From Lunularia cruciata (lineage: Eukaryota > Streptophyta > Marchantiopsida > Lunulariales > Lunulariaceae): DNA of 64,000 bases. The notes under the pieces are model-generated. The model searched no databases, was not told the DNA's origin, and saw only the letters and a list, made by a program, of their open reading frames with translations. A program made the position numbers and the translations under genes. The DNA lies in contig OX419757.1 in the NCBI GenBank assembly GCA_948567375.1, positions 49,659,665 through 49,723,664 of the forward strand, written 5' to 3'. Each line of letters begins with the position of its first letter. Within the stretch, counting starts at the first letter, position 1. Of this stretch, positions 24,818-33,617 are shown in pieces.

Positions 24818-24929
24818 TAGTTGGTGACGTCCTCATTGCTAGTGAAGCTTCAAATTCCTTGATGGCCGTCTATGCATTTTGGAGGTGAGAAAGAGGTTCC
24901 CATGTGTCATCATGAAGGGGGTACCCTTT

Positions 24930-26024
24930 TCAAAGGACCTTGTACTCCGTATGTTGACGACGGCCTCGTTGAATATGGCGACGTGCAAGGATACGATCAA
25001 CTTCGTACTCCTCATGATCATTGATAGGGACAGGAAGAGGGGGAGGTTGGACTCGAGAGGAAAAGGGAGAGGAGTTAGGAACAAAGGGTTTCAACTTGGA
25101 AACATGAAAGACAGGATGGATATGCATGTGACAAGGCAAGGCAAGTTGATAAGCAACAGGAGAGACAATGTGGGTAATACCAAAGGGTCCTATCCAATTT
25201 GAGGCAAGTTTATGAACTTGGGTATCAAGGAGAGGGAGGTTACTAGAGGATAACATGACTTTATCACCAACTTCAAAGGTGAGATCACGACGATGGTGGT
25301 CCGCATATTGTTTTTGGCAATTCTGAGCAACAAGGAGGTGAGACTTGGCTTGTTGGAGAGACTGGGATATAGTGGTCAAGAATGTGGAAGTATGAGGAAC
25401 CTGAGAGGGAGGAGGAGCAAGGAGAGAATCTGGAACAAGCGGATCTTGGCCAAAATTGAGAAAGAAGGGGGAAAATCCAATGCTTGCCTGTTTGGAATTG
25501 TTGTAGGCAAATTTTGCAGCTGCAAGACATTCATCCCAGTTGGTATGGTGGACATTGACAAAGGCCCGCAACATATCCTCCAATGTACGATTTGCACGTT
25601 TGGTTTGTCCATCAGTTTGAGGATGATAGGCCGTGGACAAAGCAAGCTTGGTGCCGAGTATCTGGAAGAGTGCTTGCCAAAACTTCTCGGTAAATTGAGG
25701 ATCACGGTCGGAGATGAGTACACATGGTATCCCATGATGCTTGAAGACATTGTCGAAATAGATTTGCGCTAAGGTTGGAGCATCCACGGTATCACAGGTT
25801 GGTGCCAAGTGGATTTGCTTACTAAGCTTATCCACAAACACCACAATTGCGGTGTGTCCTTGCTTTGTCTTTGGCAAGGATGTGATGAGATCCAAGCTCA
25901 CATGTTCCCAGCAAGCGGATGGAATGGCGAGTGGTTGAAGGAGTCCACTCGGCTTCTGGTTGCTGGCCTTGTTCCATTGGCAACTCTCACATGATCGGAC
26001 AAAGTCTTGAACATCTCGTGTCAT
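24930..26024 (-). CDS. Chromovirus integrase with chromodomain start (fossil)
   Basis: A 364-codon stretch. CESCQWNK near residue 13 is the end of the HHCC finger. The catalytic core follows (SLDLITSLPKTKQGHTAIVV, VLISDRDPQFT, STAYHPQTDGQT). Then comes the GPF/Y-like C-terminal region (NWIGPFGITHIV, HPVFHVSKLKPF) and finally a chromodomain beginning (EYEVDRILARR) typical of chromoviruses. Integrase inserts the cDNA into host DNA. The chromodomain in this clade can steer insertion toward certain chromatin. Subclade (Tekay, Reina, Galadriel or CRM) cannot be fixed by eye. Confidence 0.92.
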   Translation of the reverse strand: MTRDVQDFVRSCESCQWNKASNQKPSGLLQPLAIPSACWEHVSLDLITSLPKTKQGHTAIVVFVDKLSKQIHLAPTCDTVDAPTLAQIYFDNVFKHHGIPCVLISDRDPQFTEKFWQALFQILGTKLALSTAYHPQTDGQTKRANRTLEDMLRAFVNVHHTNWDECLAAAKFAYNNSKQASIGFSPFFLNFGQDPLVPDSLLAPPPSQVPHTSTFLTTISQSLQQAKSHLLVAQNCQKQYADHHRRDLTFEVGDKVMLSSSNLPLLDTQVHKLASNWIGPFGITHIVSPVAYQLALPCHMHIHPVFHVSKLKPFVPNSSPFSSRVQPPPLPVPINDHEEYEVDRILARRHIQRGRRQHTEYKVL

Positions 26025-26030
26025 GTTGGG

Positions 26031-26537
26031 CTACCACCATTGGCATTGGAGGGTGCCCAAGGTCTTGTCCACTCCCATGTGACCAGCTATTGGTAAATCA
26101 AGGGCTTCTTGAAGGCGCACAAGTCGAAGATCACCTTTGGCTGGAACATAGATCTGGTCTGCATGGAATAAAAGGCCTTCCTTGAAAGAGAAGGTGTTGT
26201 ACTCCTTGTCACATGCTGTCAGACGACCGTGTACCATTTGGAAGAAGGGATCTTGTTGTAGAGCTGATTGAAACTCATTATGGACCTTAGGGTCAATGGA
26301 CACCGTTGTAATTGCCGCCGTGATGAGAAGAAGATCCTTCAAATCAGTTCGTCGTGATAGAGCATCGGGGACGACATGGAACCAACTTGGTTTGTACTCA
26401 AGTTTGATGTCAAACAATTGGAGTTGCTCTTCCCATCGATGATGCCGACTCTTCATGTGCTCCAAGTGTAAGGTCTGCAACAATGGTTTGTGATCAGTTT
26501 GCATGATCACTTGTTTCCCCAAGAGATAATGCCCCAT
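26031..26537 (-). CDS. Chromovirus RNase H and connection (fossil)
   Basis: The open stretch contains QVIMQTDHKPLLQTL and FDIKLEYKPSWFHVVPDALS, the C-terminal half of gypsy RNase H, which removes the RNA strand during reverse transcription. After it comes the linker to the integrase zinc finger (HMGVDKTLGTLQCQWW). It lies directly upstream of the integrase segment on the minus strand. Confidence 0.88.
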   Translation of the reverse strand: MGHYLLGKQVIMQTDHKPLLQTLHLEHMKSRHHRWEEQLQLFDIKLEYKPSWFHVVPDALSRRTDLKDLLLITAAITTVSIDPKVHNEFQSALQQDPFFQMVHGRLTACDKEYNTFSFKEGLLFHADQIYVPAKGDLRLVRLQEALDLPIAGHMGVDKTLGTLQCQWW

Positions 26538-27183
26538 ACCTTGGTGGCATATACCATTGCAAGTTGTTCCTGATCTTGAGCAGAGTAATTTCTTTCAGCT
26601 ATATTTAGTCGGTGAGACACAAAGGCAATAGGATGTAGTCCATCTGAAAATTCCTATTGCAACACAACTCCAATTGCAAAGTTAGAAGCATCAAAATCAA
26701 CCACACAAGGTAGTTGAGGATCATATGGTTGAAGAATAGGTCTTGAAGACACCATATGCTTAACTTTTGGAATGCTTCTTCATGCTTGGTGGTCCACTAG
26801 AAGCTCGAGTTCTTTCCCAAGAGGTCAGTCAATGGTGCAGCCACGTGAGCATAATAGTGGATATACCGTTGGTAAAAACTGGCCAATCCATTGAATGCTC
26901 GTACTTCTGTAGCATCCTTCGGGGTAGGCCAATCAGTAATGGCCTTGATCTTCTCTTCTTCCATCTTGATCCCCTCTGATGAGATCTTATGACCCAAGAA
27001 GGTAACCTCCTTCTACCAAAAAGCACACTTTGACTTCTTGCAGTAAAATTTCCACTATCGTAGTCATCTTAGGACTTCTCGCACATGATTCCTGTGTTCT
27101 GCCTCTATCCTACTATAGATTAAGATATCATCTAAGAACACTACCACGGACTGATCCAATAGTCCCTCCAACACCCGATGCAT

Positions 27184-28398
27184 CTAATCCATGAAGATCG
27201 CTGGAGCATTAGTGAGTCCGAATTGTAGAACTCTCCACTCAAAATGTCCATACCTTGTGCAAAAGGCAGTCTTTTGCACGTCCTCTCCTTCAATAGGAAT
27301 TTGCCAATAGCCGCTATGAAGATCCAGCTTGGAAAAGTAGCGTGCTCCACTTAATTGGTCAAGCAGGTCGTCAATCCGAGGCAAGGGGTATGCATTCTTC
27401 ATGGTTTGCTTATTAAGCCCACGGTAATCAATACAGAAACGAAGTCTTCCATCCTTCTTTGGAACAAATAGTACCAGTGCTCCCCACGGAGAGGTACTAT
27501 GTCGTATGAAATCCTTCTCCAACAACTCTGTAAGTGTTGTTTGCAACTCCTCCAACTCCTTTGGTGAGAGTCGATAGATTGGTCTACTCACTAGAGTACT
27601 CCTTGGCAATAACTCAATCTTGAAAGGCATACCTCGATCAGAGGGTAATCCCTTTGGCAGATCATCCAAAAACACATTTGCAAACTCCTGAACTATCCGA
27701 TCAACCGTTGCTTGATGCGGCACCTGGCCCTGCTCAGATTGTTCTTGTGCAATCGGCTTGATCCACACCACAAATACAGACTTATCTTCCTCCAAAGCTT
27801 GCTCTATGGCTGCTTCATTAACAAACTTCCCTTCTAGGGACTCGTCTCTCTTCCAAGCTTGCTCCATGGTTGCCTTCTTGGCAAACTTCCCATCTTGCGA
27901 CTCATCTCCCTTCCAGATTTGCTCTATGGCTACCTTCTCAACAAACTTCCCATCTTGGGACTGACTATTCTTAGGTGTCTTACTCAGAGGTGCCAAACAA
28001 CCTAATCGGAAATTCCTACCTTGGTGTTGTACTTGAATTTGACGTCGGGTCCAATCAAATTGAACCTTATGACGTTCAAGCCAAGGTAGACCCAGAATGA
28101 TATCATAGTGTAGAGGTGCCACTACAAACCTCATACACTCCAAATACTCCTTTCCAATCTTGAAAGTAACAGGATGCGAGGTGCGGAATGCATAACCTTT
28201 TCTACCATCCGCCATCATCAAACTACTTCCAATCACTGGCTTGATAGGAATACCCAATTCCTTTGCTAATTGCATAGATATGCAATTCTTTGAACTTCCA
28301 GAATCAACCAAAATCCTACAACCCCAATTAGATATCGTACCTTGCAAGTGAAGCAAACTTGCATAGGTCGAGCCTTCAATCCCATTGGAACTAATCAA
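27184..28398 (-). CDS. Chromovirus protease and reverse transcriptase N-terminal part (fossil)
   Basis: A 404-codon open stretch. Residues about 30-110 are an aspartic protease ([11 protein letters not shown], then IILGLPWLE). Residues about 146-205 are three tandem 20-residue repeats. Residues about 255-404 are the fingers and palm start of gypsy RT ([58 protein letters not shown]). RT copies the element RNA into DNA inside the particle. The rest of RT continues at lower coordinates (for example RAFNGLASFYQRYIHYYAHV near 26900). This is the best-preserved coding segment in the window. Confidence 0.92.
   Translation of the reverse strand: MISSNGIEGSTYASLLHLQGTISNWGCRILVDSGSSKNCISMQLAKELGIPIKPVIGSSLMMADGRKGYAFRTSHPVTFKIGKEYLECMRFVVAPLHYDIILGLPWLERHKVQFDWTRRQIQVQHQGRNFRLGCLAPLSKTPKNSQSQDGKFVEKVAIEQIWKGDESQDGKFAKKATMEQAWKRDESLEGKFVNEAAIEQALEEDKSVFVVWIKPIAQEQSEQGQVPHQATVDRIVQEFANVFLDDLPKGLPSDRGMPFKIELLPRSTLVSRPIYRLSPKELEELQTTLTELLEKDFIRHSTSPWGALVLFVPKKDGRLRFCIDYRGLNKQTMKNAYPLPRIDDLLDQLSGARYFSKLDLHSGYWQIPIEGEDVQKTAFCTRYGHFEWRVLQFGLTNAPAIFMD
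27781..27960 (-). repeat. Three tandem 60-bp repeats in the protease-RT linker
   Basis: Three units of exactly 60 bp, in frame, encode 20-residue repeats of the pattern S(Q/L)(D/E)GKF...A..EQ...(D/E)(E/K). The homologous linker of the older chromovirus (about 49240-49300) has a single unit. The repeats thus expanded after the two elements split, or contracted in the other. Confidence 0.9.
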
Positions 28399-28414
28399 GC
28401 TCCCAATAGGCGGC

Positions 28415-29324
28415 TCAAAATCTCCTACGGGGATTCTTTGTTTTCCTGATCATTCTATTACACAAACTCCATCTCGGCAACTTGTTGAAGTCACCTATTC
28501 CTAAGTGGACATTTAGCAATACGATGTCCAACTTGGCGACAATAAAAGCAACCTCCATTTTGTCGTAATCTTTCTCTATCAATTGTGCCAAGTGGTCTTT
28601 GTTGGATAGCATCAATCTCCATTGGTACCGGTTCTTCCACTCGTGGTAATGGTAGGTTTTGTGTAGGTCGAGGTCAAGACCAAGTTGTCGCAACTAAGGA
28701 ATCAAAACGCTCAGCCAATTGCATGGCTTCTTCTACATTCTGTGGCTCTCGCATGGTCACCTCCAATTTGGTTTATGACTTCAATCCTTGCACAAATCGA
28801 TCCAAAACTTCACCTTCTTGGATATCTGGAATTTGCATGATGATATTCTAAAATTGTGTGATGTAGCTTCTCACTGAGCCAATCTACCTCAACTCTGCCA
28901 ATTTATCTCGTGCAGCTCGGGTGGCATTTATAGTCTGAAATCGACCAAGTATTGTATCCTTGAATTCTGCCCATGTCAAAATTAGTGTAACAATTTGTCG
29001 TTCAGCTCTTTCTACTCAAAATTGCCACCAAAGTTTTGCCACGCCATCCAATTGGCTAGAAGCCAAGAGAATTTGTTTTCGCTCATCTTGAAGATTAGTG
29101 GCTTCAAAGTAACGTTCACAGTCAAACACAAAATTCATTACTGTGCCTGGAAGATTCTTGCCTTCAAACACCTTGGGTTTCGGAAATTGAATGCGATCTT
29201 CTCCATCTCGAACTGGCGCTCTGTCTATCTGTTCTCGTCGTTGCTGGTCTCGTTCATCCAACAATCAAGTAAGATGCTCGATTTGTTGTTGCATTGCAAG
29301 GATAACATACGGTATTTCCGCCAT
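28415..29324 (-). CDS. Chromovirus gag region (fossil)
   Basis: A start codon at about 29324 opens [19 protein letters not shown] readable segment follows with [20 protein letters not shown] and [15 protein letters not shown], typical of the retrotransposon gag domain that builds the particle shell. A CCHC knuckle ([14 protein letters not shown]) near 28555-28510 closes the gag part and would bind the element RNA. It is a fossil coding region, not in one frame. Confidence 0.8.
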
Positions 29325-29582
29325 TGCTACTACTCTATTCCACTACCCTCAATTTATCTAGTTGATTAACACATAGATACAACACGTCCATCATTCTCCA
29401 TAAGTTACAACTGGAAGTATCAAGGGTTCCTCTGACACGGTGATCATATGTAGAAAATCTTGCCCAAAGTGTGAGGTGATGAATTGTGTGAAACGATGCT
29501 TTGGTAATATCTGGACATGAAAGTCCCAATGGTTTGGAGGAAGTGAATTTGGTGGTCCATAAATTCCATCCATCCCATTCTT

Positions 29583-29594
29583 GCTCTGATACCA
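29583..29594 (-). other. Primer binding site, initiator methionine tRNA type
   Basis: Minus-strand TGGTATCAGAGC starts one base after the 5' LTR. It matches the usual plant primer site complementary to the 3' end of initiator tRNA-Met, which primes minus-strand DNA synthesis. Confidence 0.92.
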
Positions 29595-29697
29595 ATGTAA
29601 AAGACCGAAACCGAGGAGAGAAATAGGAGAATGGAAACTCACATTGGGACACTTGAATGAGGGAAAACTCTGAATGCCTAGCATGAGCTTCGGCTTT

Positions 29698-29709
29698 GGT
29701 ATTTATAGG
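29698..29709 (-). promoter_or_regulatory. TATA box of the chromovirus LTR
   Basis: Minus strand CCTATAAATACC is a textbook plant TATA box. The same 12 bases are kept in the other LTR at 24483-24494. The transcription start would lie some 30 bases further, near 29670. Confidence 0.7.
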
Positions 29710-29847
29710 TAACATACAAGACCCTTGAAGCTTCTCAAGAAGCTTCCTTGAGCCGCTTTCTTGGAGTGCAAGTCAAGTTAACCAAGAAGCTTCTCAAGAA
29801 GCTTCCTTTTAGAAGCCGCCTACTTGGTGTGCAAGCTAAGCTAGTTA

Positions 29848-29948
29848 GAAGCTTCTAGAAGCTTCCTTCTAGAAGCTACCTGCTTAGGGTGCAAGTTAAC
29901 TAGTTGGGAAGCTTCTCAAGAAGCTTCTTAGATGCTTCTAGAATATTC
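29848..29948 (-). promoter_or_regulatory. Cluster of heat-shock elements in the LTR U3
   Basis: Plant heat-shock factors bind alternating GAA and TTC blocks spaced by two bases. GAAGCTTCTAGAAGCTTC at 29848-29865 is four alternating blocks without a gap, and TTCTAGAA at 29867-29874 continues it. TTCTAGAATATTC at 29936-29948 is a second perfect three-block site. Further GAAGCTTC pairs with a 4-base spacer lie at about 29910-29935 and between 29725 and 29805. The cluster sits about 140-240 bp upstream of the TATA box. Heat-activated LTRs with such sites are known in plants, ONSEN of Arabidopsis being the standard case. That this LTR responds to heat is inference. Confidence 0.7.
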
Positions 29949-30018
29949 TAGGCTATTTTGTCTTATTATCTACTTCGTAAGCCCGACTAACTTCATTGCT
30001 AAACTCCATATTGTTACA

Positions 30019-30023
30019 TTCAC
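30019..30023. repeat. Target site duplication, right copy (TTCAC)
   Basis: Identical to 24376-24380. It marks the right edge of the chromovirus insertion. Confidence 0.93.
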
Positions 30024-30604
30024 GGTCTTATCACAAATTAACATTCCTTAATCACAACTCCTTCAAATCTTTCCAACCAATCTTGATTGTGATGATTCAG
30101 GCTCTCCTAAAAATGGCTCTTCACTGCAAAACAACTTTGCCTTAGAATTGTGTTCCACCCTTCCACTAAAGGCACAACTTCCTCAATCAAAATTGCGCTG
30201 CACTCACAAATGCAGAATACTACCAACACTACAATTCCTCTCAGATTTGTCAAGGCATTGCTCCAATTGCACTTCACTTCGGATCAAACACACATAATGA
30301 AGATCAAGGCTACGGAATACAACATCCAACAAACACACTGACTTGTACTTTGAATTTCTCCACACATTCCCAAACACAAGCACCAAATTCATACTTGGAA
30401 TTAAGCTCAAGCAATGAGCACTGCTTCCACAACACTTTGCTTTATCTATTCTCAGAAATAATGAGCACTAAACAATATAAGACTACAAATGCCACTCTTA
30501 ATAAGTGAAGCAAACAATAGTTCTAACAATAGCTCTTCTAACCTGCAGATCCAAAATGACAATGCACCTCTTCATATCTACCTCTTCAAACCTCAAAACT
30601 ATTA
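30024..30604. other. Non-coding sequence between chromovirus and coiled-coil ORF
   Basis: No gene seen. It lies just downstream of the coiled-coil coding remnant on the minus strand and was cut from sequence left of 24376 by the chromovirus insertion. It could hold a 3' untranslated region or LTR of that unit. No polypurine tract is convincing. Confidence 0.4.
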
Positions 30605-33315
30605 CTAATCCGTTCCGATGTCTACCTCTTCCTCGGCTTTCAATCCCAAAGTAACTTCACTCACTACTACTTTGTCCTTGGGTTTCACAACTACTAAATC
30701 TTCTACTAATTCTAACAGTTCTCTTTCCTGATCTGCAATTCTACTTGTGGAAAATCCTTCTAAACCTTTATCTCCCAACCCACTCTTCTCTAATATCTCC
30801 CTTGGTAACTCCAAAGATATCTAGACTCCTATGTCATCTACTTTGGGTTTTGCTTTTACATCCTTCCAAAGTTTATCTATCTCTAATTTCACCAAGTCTA
30901 ATTGAATCGTGATATTATCTTCCACTTCTAATATCTTCCTATCTACACAAGTTTGGAGACTGATAAGTAAAGCATTCAAATTTTTGTCCTTTGCATTTTG
31001 TCTCCTCATCTCTTGCACAAGCAACTTCAACTCATGTAGCCGCATCTCTTCAATTTGCACGTTGGCTTTTGTACTTAGCATTGCGTTCATCTTGATCACA
31101 ATCTCCTTCAATGGCTGTAGTTGCTCCTTCAATGGCTGTAGTTGCTCCTTCAATGGCTCTTGTTCTAGATCTGCAAGCCAATCTTCTCTGTACGTTGCTA
31201 ATTCCACTTTGAACTCGGCTTTCATAGTCTCCTTCTCTTTCTCCTTTTGCACAATCTTCTCCTCCTGATTGCAAAGTAACTCTCTTAACCTTTCCTCCTC
31301 TCTATATCTTGCTATCAACTCTCTTTGCCAGAGCTGCTTCTTCTCTTTGACACTCTCCATCACTCTATTGAGCTCTTGCTCTTTCTCCGCTACTCTTGCC
31401 ATAGCATGGATAATTTCTAATCTTGAATCAGCAAACTGCTGCTTCAAGATTTTGTACTTAGCTACTTGCCTTTCCCTTGCTACGTCACTCTGCTCTATGA
31501 GTCCCTCTCTACTCCTCACTTCTCTCTTCAAGTTCTTGATCACTTGATTTTGTACTACAACATCTACTCGTAGTACTTCCTTTTCCTCCTCACCTCGGGT
31601 GATATTTTTCTTCAACTCCGAGTTCTCTTCTTCCAAGCAAGCTAACACTTGCAATACAGTCTTCACCTCCAGGCACTTTGACTGCATCTCCCTCTTCTTG
31701 TGCTCTTACTTTACCAACAATGGGCACAAAACCTCCCATAGATACTCTACTCCTTCACTTGGAAATACCTCGGCTTGCGGACTTATCTCCTTCTTCGTCT
31801 CTTCCTCTCTTGATACTCACCTTCTTAGCCGCAATTGCCTTATAAGAATGGATTTTTTGCTTCCCAAACTTCCACTCTCCACTTCTCTCACCTTACTTCG
31901 TCTTGCTTCATACTTCACTCTTTGTCTGGAATGGACTCCCCTCTAAATTGTAACTCTCTTTTCCTCATGCTCAAGAACTTCATCTTCCAATTTTGAGTTA
32001 TCCTTCTCTGCCGTCTCCATCTTAGCTTCCTCCTCTTTGGGTACCAACTGCATCTCCCTACCGGCCTCACTATCACTGGTTGTGTCCCTACTCTGCAGCG
32101 TGAACTTGGGTTCTTCCTCCTTCTCCGAGTCTTGCAATCAGCCTCTCCTTCCGACTCTTCATCCGACAATGCAATCACCACCAATTGTTTCCTTGGGTTC
32201 ACTCTTCTGGATTTCTGAGGTCACGCCTTCTCTACTTCTTCTTCTTCTCCTTGTTGACTCCTCTTCTTCAACTTTGGAGTACTCACCTTCACTTGCACAT
32301 TCTGCCCTGTCTGTTCATAGTTCTTGTCGCTACTCCTGATCTGCAGGATGTACTGCTGCTCCTCTGCATCCACATCTCTTCTCAAGTCAAGATGGAAATG
32401 AGACACCATCTTGTGCCTCTCTGCCGCATTCAATAGATTCAATCCCAAGTAAAAATGGGTTGCAAATAGCACAATGTAATGTGGCAAGGACCTGTCTTGC
32501 AAATTCCACATCATTTGTCTCGTCCTCTGATGGAAACACTTTGCACAGTTAATTGGCTCTCCTGCAAACATCTAATAGAAGAACACCGCTTGGTGCTTCA
32601 TCACATAAGTTGTTCTCTCTGGCTTCAAGATTCCCATTAGAGCACTCAAAATCCCCCTCTTGACAAGATCCTTATATCTCTCTACCTTGTAGCCATTCTT
32701 TGTGCGCTTCAAAGAGAAAGCATCCCTCACTTCTTGGGTTTCTTCCGTGACTTCTCCCTTCCCCAAGAATGTGGCACTCTCTTCTGCACCTGCTTCTCTT
32801 CTGAGTACTAATCTCCAATCTGACTCTGTCCATCAAGCCGGATTTCCTTGCTTCCCTTCTTCTTTAGGGCCATTGAGACACTTACTCTTGATGATCTCAG
32901 TCATGAAACCTGGAAAACTAACATTCCAGTTCCATGCCAAGAATGTGATCCAAAACCTGCTTAGAACTTCAATTCTTGCGATCACATCTAACCTCCAAAT
33001 TGCATGATTTCTCACTGCAAAGTTGGAGTTCTTCTTCCCACCTCCAATCTTCTCCCTTCCACTCTGGGTTGGGGACTATTCTTCCTATTGAGTCCTGGAT
33101 TAACTCTCTTGACTTCCTCTCGACACACCTGCGTGTCTTCAACTACACTTCCCTTCCCATGATCTTGTGCAAGACAACTTCTTAATGGTGATGGGAAATT
33201 GCTTGTCATTGCTTCATCTTTAGCCCAAATTTTATAGAGTCGCGCCTTTTGTCTTTCTTCAATTTGATTTTTTACCAAGAAATCACACCTCTTGCATGCT
33301 CCTGTCACTGTCAAG
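30605..33315 (-). pseudogene. Unrecognised coiled-coil protein family, copy 1 (fossil, possibly retroelement ORF)
   Basis: Several minus-strand open stretches succeed each other. 33314-33012 has a CKRCDFLVKNQIEE start. 32766-32572 contains LKPERTTYVMKHQA. 32571-32221 contains LPHYIVLFATHFYLGLNLLN and ends in a Lys/Glu-rich tail. 32202-31915 is Glu/Lys/Ser-rich. 31687-30821 is a 288-residue continuous coiled coil (for example LEEENSELKKNITRGEEEKE and heptads PLKEQLQ). 30814-30605 is an acidic tail. So the layout is a globular N-terminal domain, a charged linker, a long coiled coil and an acidic end. The N-terminal part recalls the putative plant transposon protein domain found in retroelement-derived ORFs, but I cannot verify that. 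It has a handful of breaks. A second copy lies at 61-63 kb. It could be a gag- or env-position ORF of a gypsy relative, or a host gene family. Confidence 0.6.
31109..31158 (-). repeat. Tandem 21-bp repeat coding heptads
   Basis: The unit CTCCTTCAATGGCTGTAGTTG recurs head to tail and codes PLKEQLQ on the minus strand. This adds whole heptads to the coiled coil, a length polymorphism that keeps both frame and helix register. Confidence 0.85.
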
Positions 33316-33617
33316 TGTCCTTCATGCTAATGACTGCTGTTTTTGAATGGTACCTTGTTGAATGTCTCACCCCAAAGGAAAGTTGTTACATTAGCCTTGC
33401 CTTGGGTTGAGCACCCCCTAGACAAAGACTCCTTTTTTTAGGTTGTATGCTGACAAGGCAATTCTGAGTACCTTGGCTTCTGACCCAAAGTCACGTTACC
33501 TTGAGTTACACCCCAAGGACACTTTTCTTTGCCTTCTTTGGCCATACATGCACAATTTGACTTCTTTGTACACTTCTTCTTCAAAATTGAGATAAAAGAC
33601 AAAATGTGGGTACCACA
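33316..33617 (-). repeat. Probable 3' LTR start of the gypsy pol fragment
   Basis: It begins TGTGGTACCCACATTTTG right after the polypurine tract on the minus strand. It is rich in CCAAGG/CTTTGG words. I cannot see its other end: the coiled-coil unit starts at 33315, so either the LTR is short or truncated, or that unit belongs to the same element. There is no second copy in the window. Confidence 0.4.

Larger units (their letters stand above)
24381..30018 (-). mobile_element. Young Ty3/gypsy chromovirus with two LTRs and perfect target duplication
   Basis: The element is 5,638 bp. Minus-strand order: 5' LTR (30018-29596), primer binding site, gag starting at about 29324, CCHC zinc knuckle ([14 protein letters not shown], about 28555-28510), aspartic protease ([11 protein letters not shown]), reverse transcriptase, RNase H, integrase with a partial chromodomain, polypurine tract, 3' LTR (24803-24381). 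The 5-bp duplication TTCAC flanks it at 24376-24380 and 30019-30023. The two 423-bp LTRs differ at nine sites by my count (about 2%). That gives under 1 My at the grass rate of 1.3e-8 per site per year and about 5 My at the slow conifer rate of 2.2e-9. It is structurally whole, but its coding part has about half a dozen or more breaks, so it looks non-autonomous now. The older element at 47151-52515 is a relative. Confidence 0.95.
29596..30018 (-). repeat. 5' LTR of the young chromovirus, 423 bp
   Basis: TG...CA ends, same length as the 3' copy. In element orientation this copy drives transcription. It contains eight GAAGCTTC words arranged as four pairs. Three pairs are spaced by TCAA and one by TA. 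The heat-shock elements lie upstream of a TATA box, as listed separately. Confidence 0.95.

Noticed and set aside
29335-29715. 126-codon minus frame across the chromovirus LTR and leader
   Set aside because: It spans primer site, LTR and leader and has no gag motif; chance frame.
30909-31547. Ser/Leu-rich plus-strand frames
   Set aside because: Antisense of the 288-residue coiled coil on the minus strand.
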